A stretch of 64,000 nt of DNA from Gleimia sp. 6138-11-ORH1 (GTDB taxonomy: Bacteria; Actinomycetota; Actinomycetes; Actinomycetales; Actinomycetaceae). This document shows, one piece after another, positions 25,890 through 35,905 of the stretch (position 1 is its first letter; each line of letters opens with the position of its first letter). The notes beneath the pieces were generated by a model. That model saw nothing but the letters and a program-made list of their open reading frames with translations, had not been told where the DNA came from and did not search any database. The stretch is from assembly GCF_024814355.1 (NCBI RefSeq), contig NZ_JANUXV010000005.1, positions 60,155-124,154 of the forward strand, given 5' to 3'. Both the position numbers and the translations under genes were made by a program.

Positions 25890-27212
25890 TTAAATATGGT
25901 CCGGCGCAGGAGCGGAAACTGCGTTAGAAGGTAACTCAGTACGAATGTTAGTGCCAAACATATCCACTAACTCTTTTTCAGCTTTAACTACGGTAGACAA
26001 ACGCCGCACGCCCTCGCGAATATTCTCTGGCGTGGGGTAGCAAAACGACAGCCGCAAGTGGTTGCCACCACGCCCATCCGCATAAAAAGCCGTACCTGAA
26101 ACGTAAGCCACCAGATTCTTAACCGCACGCGGAAGCATTGACTTCGCATCTAAACCAGGCGGTAAAGTCACCCAGGTGTAGAACCCACCCTCAGGTTTTG
26201 TCCACGTACAGTCAGGCATCATCTCATCTAAAGACTCCAACATGGCTTCTTTACGCTCGCGGTACATTTCACGGTAAGTCTGCACCTGAGAGAACCAGTC
26301 AAAATTAGTCAGATAACTTTCAATCGTCATCTGCCCCACCATAGACGGGGAAAGTACCGCAGATTCGGCCGCTAAAATCAGCTTATCGCGAATCGCATGT
26401 GGAGCCAGCGCCCACCCAATTCGAAAACCAGGAGCAAACATCTTAGAAAATGAACCCAGGTAGATTACGCCCTCGGGATTTAGTGCGTGCATGGCCTGCA
26501 ATGGTTCAGCTTTGAAACCCAGCAGACCATAGGGGTTATCTTCCACAATCAAAATATGTTCGCGTTTACAAATTTCCACAATCTGCGGGCGACGTTCAGC
26601 GGAAAGAGTCACCCCACCGGGATTGTGGAAGTTAGGAATCGTGTAGAGGAACTTAATGGTGCGCCCCTCACTGCGGACACGACGAATCGTTTCGATTAAA
26701 GACTCTGGTACTAAACCATCTTGGTCCATATCCACGTGCACTACCTGGCCTTGGTAGGCGCGGAAAGTACCCAAAGCCCCCACATAAGAAGGGCCTTCCG
26801 CTAATACCACGTCACCTGGGTCCAGGAAGATCTCAGAAACCAAATCCAGAGCCTGCTGCGAACCGGTAGTGATTACCACGTTATCGGGATCGCCCTTAAT
26901 ATGCTCGTAAGCCATTACATCGACAATGCGTTGGCGTAGCGGCTCCCACCCTTGGCCGGAACCGTACTGCATGAGTTGTGCCCCGTGGTTGCGGATTAGA
27001 CGCGCCGCATCATCAGCTAACTCATCTAAAGGTAAGTCTTTAATATTTGGCATTCCACCCGCTAAAGAAACTACTTCCGGGCGAGAGACAACTGCGAAAA
27101 GCGCACGAATTTCTGAGGAGCGCAAGCCATGCGCACGTTCGGCGTACGCGTTAAACCAAGGGTCAAGTCTGGTGCCGGAAGCCATTTCACGCATAGTGCC
27201 ACTGTCAGTCAT
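25890..27212 (-). CDS. PLP-dependent class I/II aminotransferase
   Basis: A 440-residue fold-type I aminotransferase resembling the 2-aminoadipate/aromatic (LysN, ARO8) group and the catalytic half of MocR regulators, but without a GntR DNA-binding domain. The motifs are SLAGGMPN near residue 50, QYGSGQGWEPLR, TTGSQQALDLV, IPNFHNPGGVTLS, DNPYG (Asp225, Tyr228) and the Schiff-base lysine Lys257 in YLGSFSKMFAPGFRIGW. Substrate is uncertain. It precedes the ddl-like gene, which suggests a common role in amino-acid or cell-wall metabolism. This pair is common between parB and trxA in actinobacteria. Confidence 0.9.
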   Translation of the reverse strand: MTDSGTMREMASGTRLDPWFNAYAERAHGLRSSEIRALFAVVSRPEVVSLAGGMPNIKDLPLDELADDAARLIRNHGAQLMQYGSGQGWEPLRQRIVDVMAYEHIKGDPDNVVITTGSQQALDLVSEIFLDPGDVVLAEGPSYVGALGTFRAYQGQVVHVDMDQDGLVPESLIETIRRVRSEGRTIKFLYTIPNFHNPGGVTLSAERRPQIVEICKREHILIVEDNPYGLLGFKAEPLQAMHALNPEGVIYLGSFSKMFAPGFRIGWALAPHAIRDKLILAAESAVLSPSMVGQMTIESYLTNFDWFSQVQTYREMYRERKEAMLESLDEMMPDCTWTKPEGGFYTWVTLPPGLDAKSMLPRAVKNLVAYVSGTAFYADGRGGNHLRLSFCYPTPENIREGVRRLSTVVKAEKELVDMFGTNIRTELPSNAVSAPAPDHI

Positions 27213-27329
27213 ATCTTTACGCTTTCACTAGGTTGTGTAAGTAGCTTAATTTTGCCATGAATAATGCAAAATCATAAGTTGCTTTAGAAAAAAGCCGGTT
27301 TAACTCAAAGAAATCAGCAAATGTGAAAT

Positions 27330-27382
27330 CGGCACTTTCAAGTTAATTTCCCCAAAAAGCTGGTTAGAACTTGAAAGTGCCG
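27330..27382 (-). terminator. Hairpin after trxA
   Basis: CGGCACTTTCAAGTT (27330-27344) is the exact reverse complement of 27368-27382, with a 23-base loop. It lies 28 bases after the trxA stop on the minus strand. The following T-run is short, so it may be a terminator or a 3' end stabiliser. Confidence 0.6.
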
Positions 27383-27410
27383 ATGGAAACTCAAGCGAGT
27401 TTAGTTAAGA

Positions 27411-27740
27411 TTACGCACCTAACAGGGGGCTGATTTCGGCGATCAGCTTATCTTTAGTGCGACCCCCCACGATGGTTTTCACTGATTCACCTAAAGTGAA
27501 CAGGTGCATGGTGGGGATAGAAATAATCCCAAACTTAGCAGCCAGACCGGGTTCTTCATCTACGTTTACTTTCGCAACAACCAGTTTGTCGGAAAGTTCC
27601 GTGGCTACCTGCTCTAAGATGGGTGCCAGCTGACGGCATGGGCCACACCAAGGCGCCCAGAAATCAACCAGAACTGGTACGGGGGAGCTAATAACTTTTT
27701 CAGTAAAAGTTTCAGTAGTTACATCAATAACGTTAGCCAT
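27411..27740 (-). CDS. trxA: Thioredoxin
   Basis: A 109-residue thioredoxin, the small dithiol protein that reduces protein disulfides. The active site is WCGPC with Cys32 and Cys35. The cis-proline motif SIPTM and the conserved DFWAPW are present, and there is no signal peptide, so it is cytoplasmic. It starts 16 bases after the trxB stop, so the reductase and its substrate are made together. The pair near the origin is standard for actinobacteria. Confidence 0.97.
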   Translation of the reverse strand: MANVIDVTTETFTEKVISSPVPVLVDFWAPWCGPCRQLAPILEQVATELSDKLVVAKVNVDEEPGLAAKFGIISIPTMHLFTLGESVKTIVGGRTKDKLIAEISPLLGA

Positions 27741-27756
27741 TAAAAGCCTTTCAAAT

Positions 27757-28689
27757 TCAGTCGTTTAAAGATTCTAAGTAGTGCTGTGCATCTAAAGCGG
27801 CGCGGCAACCGGAAGCCGCTGCCGTGATTGCCTGGCGGTAGGTAAAGTCCACCACGTCACCGCAGGCAAATACGCCAGTGAGGTTAGTGTGCGTACCCGG
27901 TTCAGCCACCTTAATGTAGCCGTTGTCGCGCAGTTCCAGCTGGTCGCGAACCAGTTCCACCCGAGGGTCGTGCCCAATCGCCACGAAAAGACCATTAGCT
28001 TCGATAACTTTTTCTTCACCGGTGACTGTGTCGCGTAATGTCACAGTTTCTAAAGAGGTTTCTCCGCCCATATCAACTACGGCTGAGTTGAAAGCGAATT
28101 CAATCTTCGGGTTAGCTAAAGCGCGATCCGCCATTACTTTAGAAGCACGCAGCTGGTCGCGGCGGTGTACTACAGTAACTTTGGAACCGAAACGAGCAAG
28201 GAAGTTAGCTTCTTCCATAGCGGAGTCTCCGCCGCCAACTACTACGATTGGCTTATCGCGGAAGAAGAATCCGTCACAGGTAGCGCAGTAGGATACTCCG
28301 CGCCCGCCGTAGGTTTCTTCCCCGGGTAGTCCCAGAACGCGGTGTTGGCTACCGGTTGCTAAAATCACGGTGCGGGCTGAGAAAGTTTCATCTTCGGTGG
28401 TAACGGTTTTTACGTCACCTTCAAGTTCTACGGAAACTACATCTTCGAACATGACGGTAGCTCCGAATTTTTCCGCCTGTTCTTGCATTTTCACCATTAG
28501 GTCGGGGCCCATTACGCCCTCGGGAAAACCGGGGAAGTTTTCGACTTCAGTGGTGTTCATTAGCGCGCCACCAGCGGTGATAGCTCCGGCGATTACCAGG
28601 GGTTTAAACCCGGCGCGGGCAGTGTAGATGGCGGCAGTGTATCCGGCGGGGCCGGAACCAACGATTATTACGTCATGGATTTCAGACAT
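27757..28689 (-). CDS. trxB: Thioredoxin-disulfide reductase
   Basis: A 310-residue low-molecular-weight flavoprotein that passes electrons from NADPH to thioredoxin. The N-terminal FAD motif is VIIVGSGPAGYTAAIYTARAG, the redox-active pair is Cys135-Cys138 in SYCATCDGFFF, the NADPH motif is VVVGGGDSAMEEANFLAR, and the C-terminal FAD motif is GVFACGDVVD. Length and motif order are exactly those of the family. It sits upstream of trxA and 126 bases downstream of murJ. Confidence 0.97.
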   Translation of the reverse strand: MSEIHDVIIVGSGPAGYTAAIYTARAGFKPLVIAGAITAGGALMNTTEVENFPGFPEGVMGPDLMVKMQEQAEKFGATVMFEDVVSVELEGDVKTVTTEDETFSARTVILATGSQHRVLGLPGEETYGGRGVSYCATCDGFFFRDKPIVVVGGGDSAMEEANFLARFGSKVTVVHRRDQLRASKVMADRALANPKIEFAFNSAVVDMGGETSLETVTLRDTVTGEEKVIEANGLFVAIGHDPRVELVRDQLELRDNGYIKVAEPGTHTNLTGVFACGDVVDFTYRQAITAAASGCRAALDAQHYLESLND

Positions 28690-28815
28690 GAACGCACCTT
28701 TCCATTAAGTTGTTATGTCTTACAACAAGTTATTTTGCAAGATTATTCCCAGCGGGTCAGAAATCTAAAGAATTGCTAGTCAGATCACTTTTCGGTGTAG
28801 TTTGTGAACTCCACA

Positions 28816-31521
28816 CTAAGTGCCGGTATACCAATCTGTTTGGGGGGTTAGTCCGGTGGAAACACTTGACTGACTGGCAGATACACCGGAAGTTTGCGGG
28901 GCTTCAGCTGCACGTGACAGACCCGGCAATAACCCTAAAGTTCCCAGGGCAAAAAGCAGCGCCAAAATAGTCAGCACAACAAAAATCACGATAGTTGGCT
29001 TAGTTGGATCTACGCGTTTGCCAGTTTGGAAATCATCTACTGTTTGCCGTACAGATTCAAATGATTGAGAGATCGCTCGGGTACCTCTGTGCAAAGTCTC
29101 AATCATGATTCCGTTCTTTTCATTAATTTCCGAGGACGGTTGCTCATCTCCAGTTTTAGAACGGCTCCCTTTAAGAGTGGAACTAGCCGAATCTTTTAGT
29201 TTGGAAAGCGCAGGAGTCAAGTAGGCTGCCAAAGCAGCACCAGTGGTTTTAGCTCGTGCTAAAACTGACGGGGAAGCATCATCGGCTACTTCCTCAGCTG
29301 CTTCCTCGGCTACTTCTGCAGCTGCAGAACTTACTTCACTAGCCTTAGGGACAGTAGTTTTACTTCCTTTAAAGGGAAGGTGTCCGATAACCATAGTTTC
29401 TTCTAAATCAGCAGGTGAAGAAACTTCCGGTTCAGTTTCTTCGTCTATCACCGGAGCTAACTGTAAAGCAGCAGTATCTGTGTCCACTGATTCTGTAGCT
29501 GGCGTGAACTCACTAGCAGTCCCAAACTCAGGGAGGGAACTTACCGGATCGGCGTGCTTATAGGGAGCTGGCTGGAACACCACGGCCACGCGGTAAAGCT
29601 GGTCAATTAATCCACTCATAAACTTAGACGCAAACGGAGTTTCTTCTGCGTCCTTTTCTAAAGAGGCGGGAGCTACTTTCGCAGTAGCAAACTTACTGCG
29701 GTCAGCCAGCTTATCGCTAAACCAAATGGGTTCTTGCGGGTCATTGCCAGGTGTAAAGAAATCTTCATCAGCAGGTTCTGCTGCCGGTTCTGTAGTCTTA
29801 ATCAGATTCACCTGCGGAAGTTTTTCACCAAACTTTTTCACACTCGGAATTCTATTACCTACCGCATCTAAAATGGCATTGAAACTACGGCGATCAAATA
29901 TCGCCATCAAAATAACGTAGATTATGGTGACGCAAAGAACCACTAAAATACCGCGCCAGGCAGCCCCCAGTAACTGAACTGAATAAGCCGAACCCGGAGC
30001 ATAGGGATTAACCAGTCGCAGCAAACTGTAGGCTAAGAAACCGGAAATTAAGGAAAGAACAAAATAAAGCGCGGTTTCTAGAATAATGGCAGGTTTATTA
30101 ACTCGCGGAATTCTAGCGGCAACGAATTTTAGGCTTAACCAGGCAACTGCCAACCGCATGACAGCTTCAGCCGCTAGGGTCCCAGTTACCCACAGGTAGC
30201 CGGGAAGGAAACCTTTTAGAATCCACGAAGTTATTACGAAAGCTACCGTTGGGAATAGGACTGAAAGGAGGATTGGTTTACCGTCCTCTAACGCAAAGAA
30301 AACGCGAGTAGAGAACATGGAAATAGCAGCTACCCCTAAACCGGGGAGCATAACTACTAAAGCGAGGGCGGTTCCGTAAACCTGTTCTTCCCCAACTCGA
30401 GGAGCTAAAGCCTGGAAAATGGGGATTGCGCCCGCCCCTAGAATCGCAGCAGCCCAGAGGTTCAAAACAGTGGTGATACGCACGCCAAAGTGGAAGTCTT
30501 TTGAAACCTGCAGGTAATCGTTATCGGCAGTAGCTGACGCAATGCGGGTAAAAACAGCAATCGCGATGGAAGTAGTGATAATCGATTGCGGCATCATGTA
30601 AATCATGAAAGTGAGATTAACCGCGGTAATTGACGGGGCGTACAGGCCGGTTATTTCTCGCCAGTTATTTGCTGCTGCAGCGATGTTAGTAGTGGAAATG
30701 ATGGAAAGCTGATTGACTATAAGAACGGCGAACATCCAAATAGCGATTTTGGAAGCTGACCGTAAACCGGCACCGCGGAATTTGAAATCAGGGCGGATTT
30801 TAACGCCGGCGCGGTGCAGGGGAATAAAGAGTAAGAGAGCTTGGACAATCACCCCTAAAGTAGCTGGGCCAGCCAGTAACGCAGTCCGTTCAAAAGTCCA
30901 AATGCTTGGGTCATCTACGTTAGAAGCAGTCCCGTACACCATGATAAATGCGATTAAACCGGCAATGCCGATAATGTTATTTACCACCGGAACCCAAGTG
31001 TAGGGGCCAAAAATACCGCGGGCATTAAGAGTTTCCCCTAAGAGATTGTATAAACCGTAGAAGAAAATCTGGGGTAGGCACCAAATGGAAAATACTACTG
31101 CTAAGGATTTCCATGCGGGGGGCATTTCCACGGTAAAAATATTCACCAAAACAGAAGCGCCCACTAAAGTTAGCAGGGTCATTCCAAAAAGGATGGTCCC
31201 AGCTAAAGTGATTAGCCGATTCACGTAATCTGAACCAGAGGTGGTTTTAAAAGCACGCACAATCTGGGGCACTAAAATCGCGTTTAAAACTCCCGCAGCA
31301 AGCAGGTTATAAACCGTGTTCGGAAGACTATTTGCCACTTGGAAAGCGTCATTAGCGGCAACCCCACCAATTGCGGCGATAAGTAACGACCAGCGGATAA
31401 AGCCTAAAATGCGGGAAACTAAAGTTCCTGACGCCATAACAGCTGAGGACTTTAACACCGAGCCTTTAATCGGATCACCGATTGGTTTCGCTTCTGCTTT
31501 CACTGCAGTTTCCTTACTCAT
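28816..31521 (-). CDS. murJ: Lipid II flippase MurJ with long C-terminal extension
   Basis: A 901-residue protein. Residues ~20-530 are the MurJ core with about 14 membrane helices; the start ASGTLVSRILGFIRWSLL and the N-terminal GVAANDAFQVANSLPN are typical. MurJ flips the peptidoglycan precursor lipid II. The remaining ~370 residues form an acidic, low-complexity cytoplasmic linker, one more membrane helix at ~843-865 (IVIFVVLTILALLFALGTLG) and a ~35-residue Ser/Thr-rich end outside the cell. Mycobacterial MurJ has a pseudokinase in this position, but no kinase motif is visible here. Its ATG overlaps the upstream gene by eight bases. Confidence 0.94.
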   Translation of the reverse strand: MSKETAVKAEAKPIGDPIKGSVLKSSAVMASGTLVSRILGFIRWSLLIAAIGGVAANDAFQVANSLPNTVYNLLAAGVLNAILVPQIVRAFKTTSGSDYVNRLITLAGTILFGMTLLTLVGASVLVNIFTVEMPPAWKSLAVVFSIWCLPQIFFYGLYNLLGETLNARGIFGPYTWVPVVNNIIGIAGLIAFIMVYGTASNVDDPSIWTFERTALLAGPATLGVIVQALLLFIPLHRAGVKIRPDFKFRGAGLRSASKIAIWMFAVLIVNQLSIISTTNIAAAANNWREITGLYAPSITAVNLTFMIYMMPQSIITTSIAIAVFTRIASATADNDYLQVSKDFHFGVRITTVLNLWAAAILGAGAIPIFQALAPRVGEEQVYGTALALVVMLPGLGVAAISMFSTRVFFALEDGKPILLSVLFPTVAFVITSWILKGFLPGYLWVTGTLAAEAVMRLAVAWLSLKFVAARIPRVNKPAIILETALYFVLSLISGFLAYSLLRLVNPYAPGSAYSVQLLGAAWRGILVVLCVTIIYVILMAIFDRRSFNAILDAVGNRIPSVKKFGEKLPQVNLIKTTEPAAEPADEDFFTPGNDPQEPIWFSDKLADRSKFATAKVAPASLEKDAEETPFASKFMSGLIDQLYRVAVVFQPAPYKHADPVSSLPEFGTASEFTPATESVDTDTAALQLAPVIDEETEPEVSSPADLEETMVIGHLPFKGSKTTVPKASEVSSAAAEVAEEAAEEVADDASPSVLARAKTTGAALAAYLTPALSKLKDSASSTLKGSRSKTGDEQPSSEINEKNGIMIETLHRGTRAISQSFESVRQTVDDFQTGKRVDPTKPTIVIFVVLTILALLFALGTLGLLPGLSRAAEAPQTSGVSASQSSVSTGLTPQTDWYTGT

Positions 31522-33670
31522 TTTTCGCCTCGCTTACCGGATTTTCAGAACTTACTTGAAGTTCTTTAGGTTTTTGCCGATTCCGACGAAAAGTACGAAA
31601 TACGCCGAAGATGAAAATTACACACACAATAACTATAAATACGACAGTAGCATTAGATTCCCAGTCAGCTCTGACTCTTACCATAAACTTCATGTCTTTA
31701 TTGATTTCAGTGCCATCGTTAGCGGTAACGATAACCTGTACCTCAACATCGCCCGTACCGATTGCCTTCACTGGAAATTCCACTGTCTGCTGGGATTTCC
31801 CGCGGATTTTCACAGTTACCACATCGTCAATCTGTAAGCGCGGGTCAGAGGGCTGTAGCTTAACATTTACTACTGCTTCAGTGCTGCTTTCGTTTATGAT
31901 CCGCAGCGGTAGGGTTGCGTTTTTATCAACTAAGTTAAAAGTTGAGGGCTGGGCGACTTTAATTAAGTGGGTAAATTTTTCCATTTGCCCGGTGAAACCT
32001 TTAACCACTTTAGTTTGCAACTGTGAATCTATCAGGGCACTTTCACTAAAGAGGTTTTGTTTAGCTAATAAGTATTCTTCCTGTAACTGTGCTTGCGCAG
32101 AAATAGCTTTAGCCATTGGCATGGCTTTATTTAAAGCGGAATCCAGAGCGTTTAAATCAGCTTGTTTTACGGTCACAACCGGGTTGAGGGCGCTTTGAGC
32201 TAAAACCCGTAACGGAACTGGTTCTGCTACGTCTTTAGAAGAATAAAAGTCTTTAGAAGTTTCCACCCAGCGGTTTTGTAACAGCGCCTGCAGTCTGGCT
32301 AACTGTACTTCATCCCAGCCACTTGCTGGCAAGAGGGTCAGAAATGAGCGCGGCTGAAAAGGGCGTTCGCGAGTTAAAACAGCAGAAACTGCTTTTAAGT
32401 ACTGCGTATCATCTAATAGTTCATCGGCTCCGGTAATTTTTCGATTAAATACTTCGTTTAAAGTCTGCTTTGAGGTAAGTAATAAACCTCCGTCAGCAGA
32501 GGACGTAGACGAGATTTCTCCGTCAGCCGTGTAGAAAGCATAGGTGCTGGGTGAATAGTTATAACTCCAGGGAGATTCAAGCTGCAGCTCACCTGCAAGG
32601 ATGGTTTTGCCCTTCCATTGAGTTAAAACTGCGGCGTCGATTAGCTGTTGTTTACTGGGGAAAAGACTGCGCTCCAGTTGTGAATCTGGTTTTGGTAATA
32701 AGGGGACAACCACGTCTGTACGAACCGGGAGTTTCCCAAAGTCAGATTCATTCACTTGGTTACGTAAATGCGTTAAAAGATCAGTTGTATGAGCCAGTTT
32801 AGAAATGGCAACTACATCTGGTGATCCGTTGGGAAGGGCAATAAGTTCTGAAGCGGTGTTCGCCAGCTGAGTTTGGCCGAAATCGGACTTTAAAATATCT
32901 GCTGGTACGGCCAGGGTAACCCCGGGGATTCGGGCTGCTTCAAGCGGATACTTCCAGTCAGCTGCGGTGGGGAGTTGAGTTTCAATTTTTTCTTCAGAAA
33001 CCTGAGTTTGTACGGGTACGGTCCCTACTGCGTGGATGCGGGAGGGGGCGATTTCTACTTGAGAATCCCAGATAATTAAAGACCGGTCGGTGGCTTGTAT
33101 GGAGTTACTTGCAGCCGCCACTTCAATTCCGCGTGGCCCCCAATCCCAGGCATTTCCCAGCGGCAGGGCTGCTTTTGGAATTTCAATTTTGAAACTAGTC
33201 GGTTTTTGCGGGGGAAGATCAGTTAATTGGGTTTGCGCTACCCACTGTCCGGCAGGAGTTTTTTCTGCCAGATAGTTCTTTAACTGTTCTGCGTTTAAAG
33301 CAGTATTAGGGCTGACGCGCACCACCAGGTTCAACAGGGGGGTTGCTTCTTTTACAAAAACTGTTCCTTCAACTACCAGGGTGTTTTCTGAGCTGAGAAC
33401 GCGTGGTTTCAGATCATTAATTTTCACCGACAGGTTTTCGTTCCCAGGGTGCTGCGCTGGCAGAGTTAAAGTAGTTGGGTTAGTTGTAGTTTCAGTTAAG
33501 TTGCCCGCTGGCGTTGGAGAAAAAACATTTCGAGTGGCGGAGTCAGAATCGGCAAGATTCTCATTTCCGAGGGCGTTCGCGGAACTAGAAATTCCCCACA
33601 GGCCAGTTGAGACAGTAGCTAACCCAACCAGTAAAGACGCAATTCTTGTCGCTTTCCGACCTGTTCTCAT
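31514..33670 (-). CDS. DUF6049-type secreted membrane-anchored protein
   Basis: A 718-residue protein with an N-terminal signal (IASLLVGLATVSTGLWGISSSANA), a long extracytoplasmic part, and one transmembrane helix at ~678-698 followed by a basic tail (RTFRRNRQKPKE). It matches the conserved actinobacterial protein located between the NUDIX gene and murJ (the Rv3909-like, DUF6049 group); its function is unknown but the fixed position suggests a role with MurJ in envelope assembly. The region before the helix looks like an Ig-like beta domain. Four-base and eight-base overlaps link it to its neighbours. Confidence 0.85.
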   Translation of the reverse strand: MRTGRKATRIASLLVGLATVSTGLWGISSSANALGNENLADSDSATRNVFSPTPAGNLTETTTNPTTLTLPAQHPGNENLSVKINDLKPRVLSSENTLVVEGTVFVKEATPLLNLVVRVSPNTALNAEQLKNYLAEKTPAGQWVAQTQLTDLPPQKPTSFKIEIPKAALPLGNAWDWGPRGIEVAAASNSIQATDRSLIIWDSQVEIAPSRIHAVGTVPVQTQVSEEKIETQLPTAADWKYPLEAARIPGVTLAVPADILKSDFGQTQLANTASELIALPNGSPDVVAISKLAHTTDLLTHLRNQVNESDFGKLPVRTDVVVPLLPKPDSQLERSLFPSKQQLIDAAVLTQWKGKTILAGELQLESPWSYNYSPSTYAFYTADGEISSTSSADGGLLLTSKQTLNEVFNRKITGADELLDDTQYLKAVSAVLTRERPFQPRSFLTLLPASGWDEVQLARLQALLQNRWVETSKDFYSSKDVAEPVPLRVLAQSALNPVVTVKQADLNALDSALNKAMPMAKAISAQAQLQEEYLLAKQNLFSESALIDSQLQTKVVKGFTGQMEKFTHLIKVAQPSTFNLVDKNATLPLRIINESSTEAVVNVKLQPSDPRLQIDDVVTVKIRGKSQQTVEFPVKAIGTGDVEVQVIVTANDGTEINKDMKFMVRVRADWESNATVVFIVIVCVIFIFGVFRTFRRNRQKPKELQVSSENPVSEAKNE

Positions 33671-34236
33671 GCATAATCACCGTACCGGTCATCAGCTACA
33701 TAAGCATCGGGGTAGAGCAGTTGCATAGCGATAGAAACTACGCGTCTTTCGTTGGGGTAAGCCAAAATATTAGCGACTTCTTTTAACGGGTACCAAGCTG
33801 CGTCTTCGGCTTCTTGGTCCGGATCATTCTCAACCGTAATTTCACCGCTTACATACTCTAAAAGGAAGTGGTAAACGATTTTGTGTACGCGCCGGTCTAA
33901 TGAGGAAAACCAGTAGTCAATATCAGCTAGGGGAATGACTACTTTTCCAGTTATCCCCGTTTCTTCAGCAATCTCACGGATAGCGGCTATTTCGGCAGAT
34001 TCATTTGGTTCAATATGTCCCTTTGGGAGGCACCATTCGATTTTCCCAGCGCGGTTTCGCCGAGCAATTACTGCTACCAGGGGGCGTCCATTTTCGATTT
34101 TTAATACCAGACCGCCGGCGGACTGTTCTTCAACTACCGGTAGGCTCCTCCCGTGGGTGCGCTCAAAATGCGCCACCGGAGGGCGGCGAGGAGGGCGAGG
34201 AATCGCCGTCATTTTGCGCGAATTACTTTGAGCCAT
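33667..34236 (-). CDS. NUDIX hydrolase
   Basis: A 189-residue NUDIX protein. The Nudix box reads GHIEPNESAEIAAIREIAEETGI, matching GX5EX7REUXEEXGU, with WCLPKGH just before it. These enzymes hydrolyse nucleoside diphosphate derivatives. In actinobacteria this origin-linked member, next to pcnA and murJ, is sometimes compared with MutT-type enzymes, but the substrate cannot be told here. A ~35-residue basic proline-rich N-terminus (RPPRRPPVAHFERTHGRS) precedes the domain. Its TGA overlaps the ATG of the DUF6049 gene, and it is divergent from pcnA. Confidence 0.93.
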   Translation of the reverse strand: MAQSNSRKMTAIPRPPRRPPVAHFERTHGRSLPVVEEQSAGGLVLKIENGRPLVAVIARRNRAGKIEWCLPKGHIEPNESAEIAAIREIAEETGITGKVVIPLADIDYWFSSLDRRVHKIVYHFLLEYVSGEITVENDPDQEAEDAAWYPLKEVANILAYPNERRVVSIAMQLLYPDAYVADDRYGDYA

Positions 34237-34274
34237 ACTACTACTCTAAGTCTTTCCGCGGTAGATTTGCGATA

Positions 34275-34301
34275 TTGGGAAGGATGAGAACAGTCTATAC
34301 T
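34275..34301 (+). promoter_or_regulatory. Candidate promoter of pcnA
   Basis: TTGGGA (34275-34280) and TATACT (34296-34301) are 15 bases apart, a short spacing. A 7-bp hairpin (TGAGCCG/CGGCTCA at 34311-34329) lies in the leader, and AGGAG is placed six bases before the TTG start codon at 34354. Confidence 0.4.
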
Positions 34302-34353
34302 GGTGTGAGATGAGCCGAAATCCGGCTCAAACTAACTGTCACAGGAGTTTTCT

Positions 34354-35823
34354 TTGAGCTTGTCTAAAACCGAATTTGGCGTGGGATGCTTAGATTCTCA
34401 ACGCCTGTTAGAAAACGCGCACGTAGCTTTAAAAAAACTCCCACCTGAGATTCTTGATTTAGGTCACGTTTTTGTTTCTGCCGGATACGAACTTGCTTTA
34501 GTGGGCGGGCCAGTCCGAGACGCTTTTTTAGCACTTCCCCCCCACGATTTCGATCTAACCACTAACGCACACCCGGATGTAACGGAAGAACTCCTCCAAA
34601 AATGGGGAGCAACCACCTGGGGGATCGGTAGAGAGTTCGGGACAATCGGCGGACAAAAAAATAAACTCACCGTAGAAATCACCACCTACCGGACAGAAGC
34701 CTATGAGGTAGGTTCACGTAAACCCGTGGTAGCTTATGGAGACACGTTAGAAGGCGACTTAAGCCGCCGTGACTTCACTGTTAATGCCTGCGCCCTCACC
34801 CTCCCCGATTTAAAGCTTGTTGACCCTCACCACGGTTTAGAAGATTTAGCCGCTGGGATTTTACGCACCCCCGTCTCAGCTAAACAGTCTTTTGACGACG
34901 ACCCGCTTAGAATCATGCGAGCTGCTCGTTTCGCCGCCCAACTGGGGGTAACGGTAAGCGAAGAAATTAAAGAAGCTATGAAAGAGGGCGCGCACCGGTT
35001 AGAAATAGTTTCAGCCGAACGCATCCGCGCTGAACTTGAACGACTAATCATCAGCCCCCAGCCTCGCCTGGGACTGAAATTAATGGTCGAAACCGGCGTT
35101 TGTGACCTGGTACTTCCCGAGTTTTCCGCCCTCCGGGAAACAGTTGATGAACATAAACGCCACAAAGACGTTTACGAACACACCCTCACCGTCTTAGACA
35201 GAGCTATCGCATTAGAAACTGACGAAAACGGCCCCGTGCCCAGACCGAACTTCACTTTACGCTTCGCTGCCCTGATGCACGACATCGGTAAACCAGCGAC
35301 CCGAAAATTTGAAGCAGACGGCACAGTCTCATTCCACCACCACGACTACGTGGGGGCAAAGATGACTCGTAAACGGATGAAGGCACTCAAGTTCGATAAA
35401 CAAACCACCGCTGATGTAGCTGACTTAGTGAAACTCCACCTAAGGTTCCACGGCTACGGGGAACAAACTTGGACAGATTCAGCAGTCCGCCGTTACGTTG
35501 CCGACGCAGGACACCTTTTAGAATACTTACACCGCCTGACCAAAGCAGACTGCACTACTCGAAACAAACGTAAAGCCGCTTATTTAGAAGCCACCTACGC
35601 TGAGTTAGAAGCACGGATAACTGAGTTAAAAAAGCGTGAAGAACTTGACGCGATCCGCCCTGACTTAGACGGTGAAGAAATCATGGAGCTACTGGGACTC
35701 ACCCCCGGCCCTGAAGTGGGACGCGCCTACAAGTATTTACTGGAGCTAAGAATGGAACACGGTCCTTTAGGGAAAGAACAAGCTGCCAAAATGCTCCAAG
35801 AATGGTGGAATACCCCGCAGTAA
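34354..35823 (+). CDS. pcnA: CCA-adding tRNA nucleotidyltransferase
   Basis: A 489-residue class II nucleotidyltransferase that adds or repairs the 3' CCA end of tRNAs. None of the tRNA genes seen here encodes CCA, so such an enzyme is needed. The head has LALVGGPVRDAFL and the metal-binding HDFDLTT, followed by RRDFTVNA and the neck motif DDPLRIMRAARFAAQLG. The C-terminal half contains an HD domain (LMHDIGKP, FHHHDYVGA), typical of the actinobacterial form. The start is TTG at 34354 after a good AGGAG. The divergent NUDIX gene is the standard neighbour. Confidence 0.95.
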   Translation: MSLSKTEFGVGCLDSQRLLENAHVALKKLPPEILDLGHVFVSAGYELALVGGPVRDAFLALPPHDFDLTTNAHPDVTEELLQKWGATTWGIGREFGTIGGQKNKLTVEITTYRTEAYEVGSRKPVVAYGDTLEGDLSRRDFTVNACALTLPDLKLVDPHHGLEDLAAGILRTPVSAKQSFDDDPLRIMRAARFAAQLGVTVSEEIKEAMKEGAHRLEIVSAERIRAELERLIISPQPRLGLKLMVETGVCDLVLPEFSALRETVDEHKRHKDVYEHTLTVLDRAIALETDENGPVPRPNFTLRFAALMHDIGKPATRKFEADGTVSFHHHDYVGAKMTRKRMKALKFDKQTTADVADLVKLHLRFHGYGEQTWTDSAVRRYVADAGHLLEYLHRLTKADCTTRNKRKAAYLEATYAELEARITELKKREELDAIRPDLDGEEIMELLGLTPGPEVGRAYKYLLELRMEHGPLGKEQAAKMLQEWWNTPQ

Positions 35824-35905
35824 TCCGTATCCGGTGGCATCCCTAAGTTAAATCAACGAAAATAAGAGTAACTATAGATTTAATGAAAACTAATTAGGGG
35901 TAACC

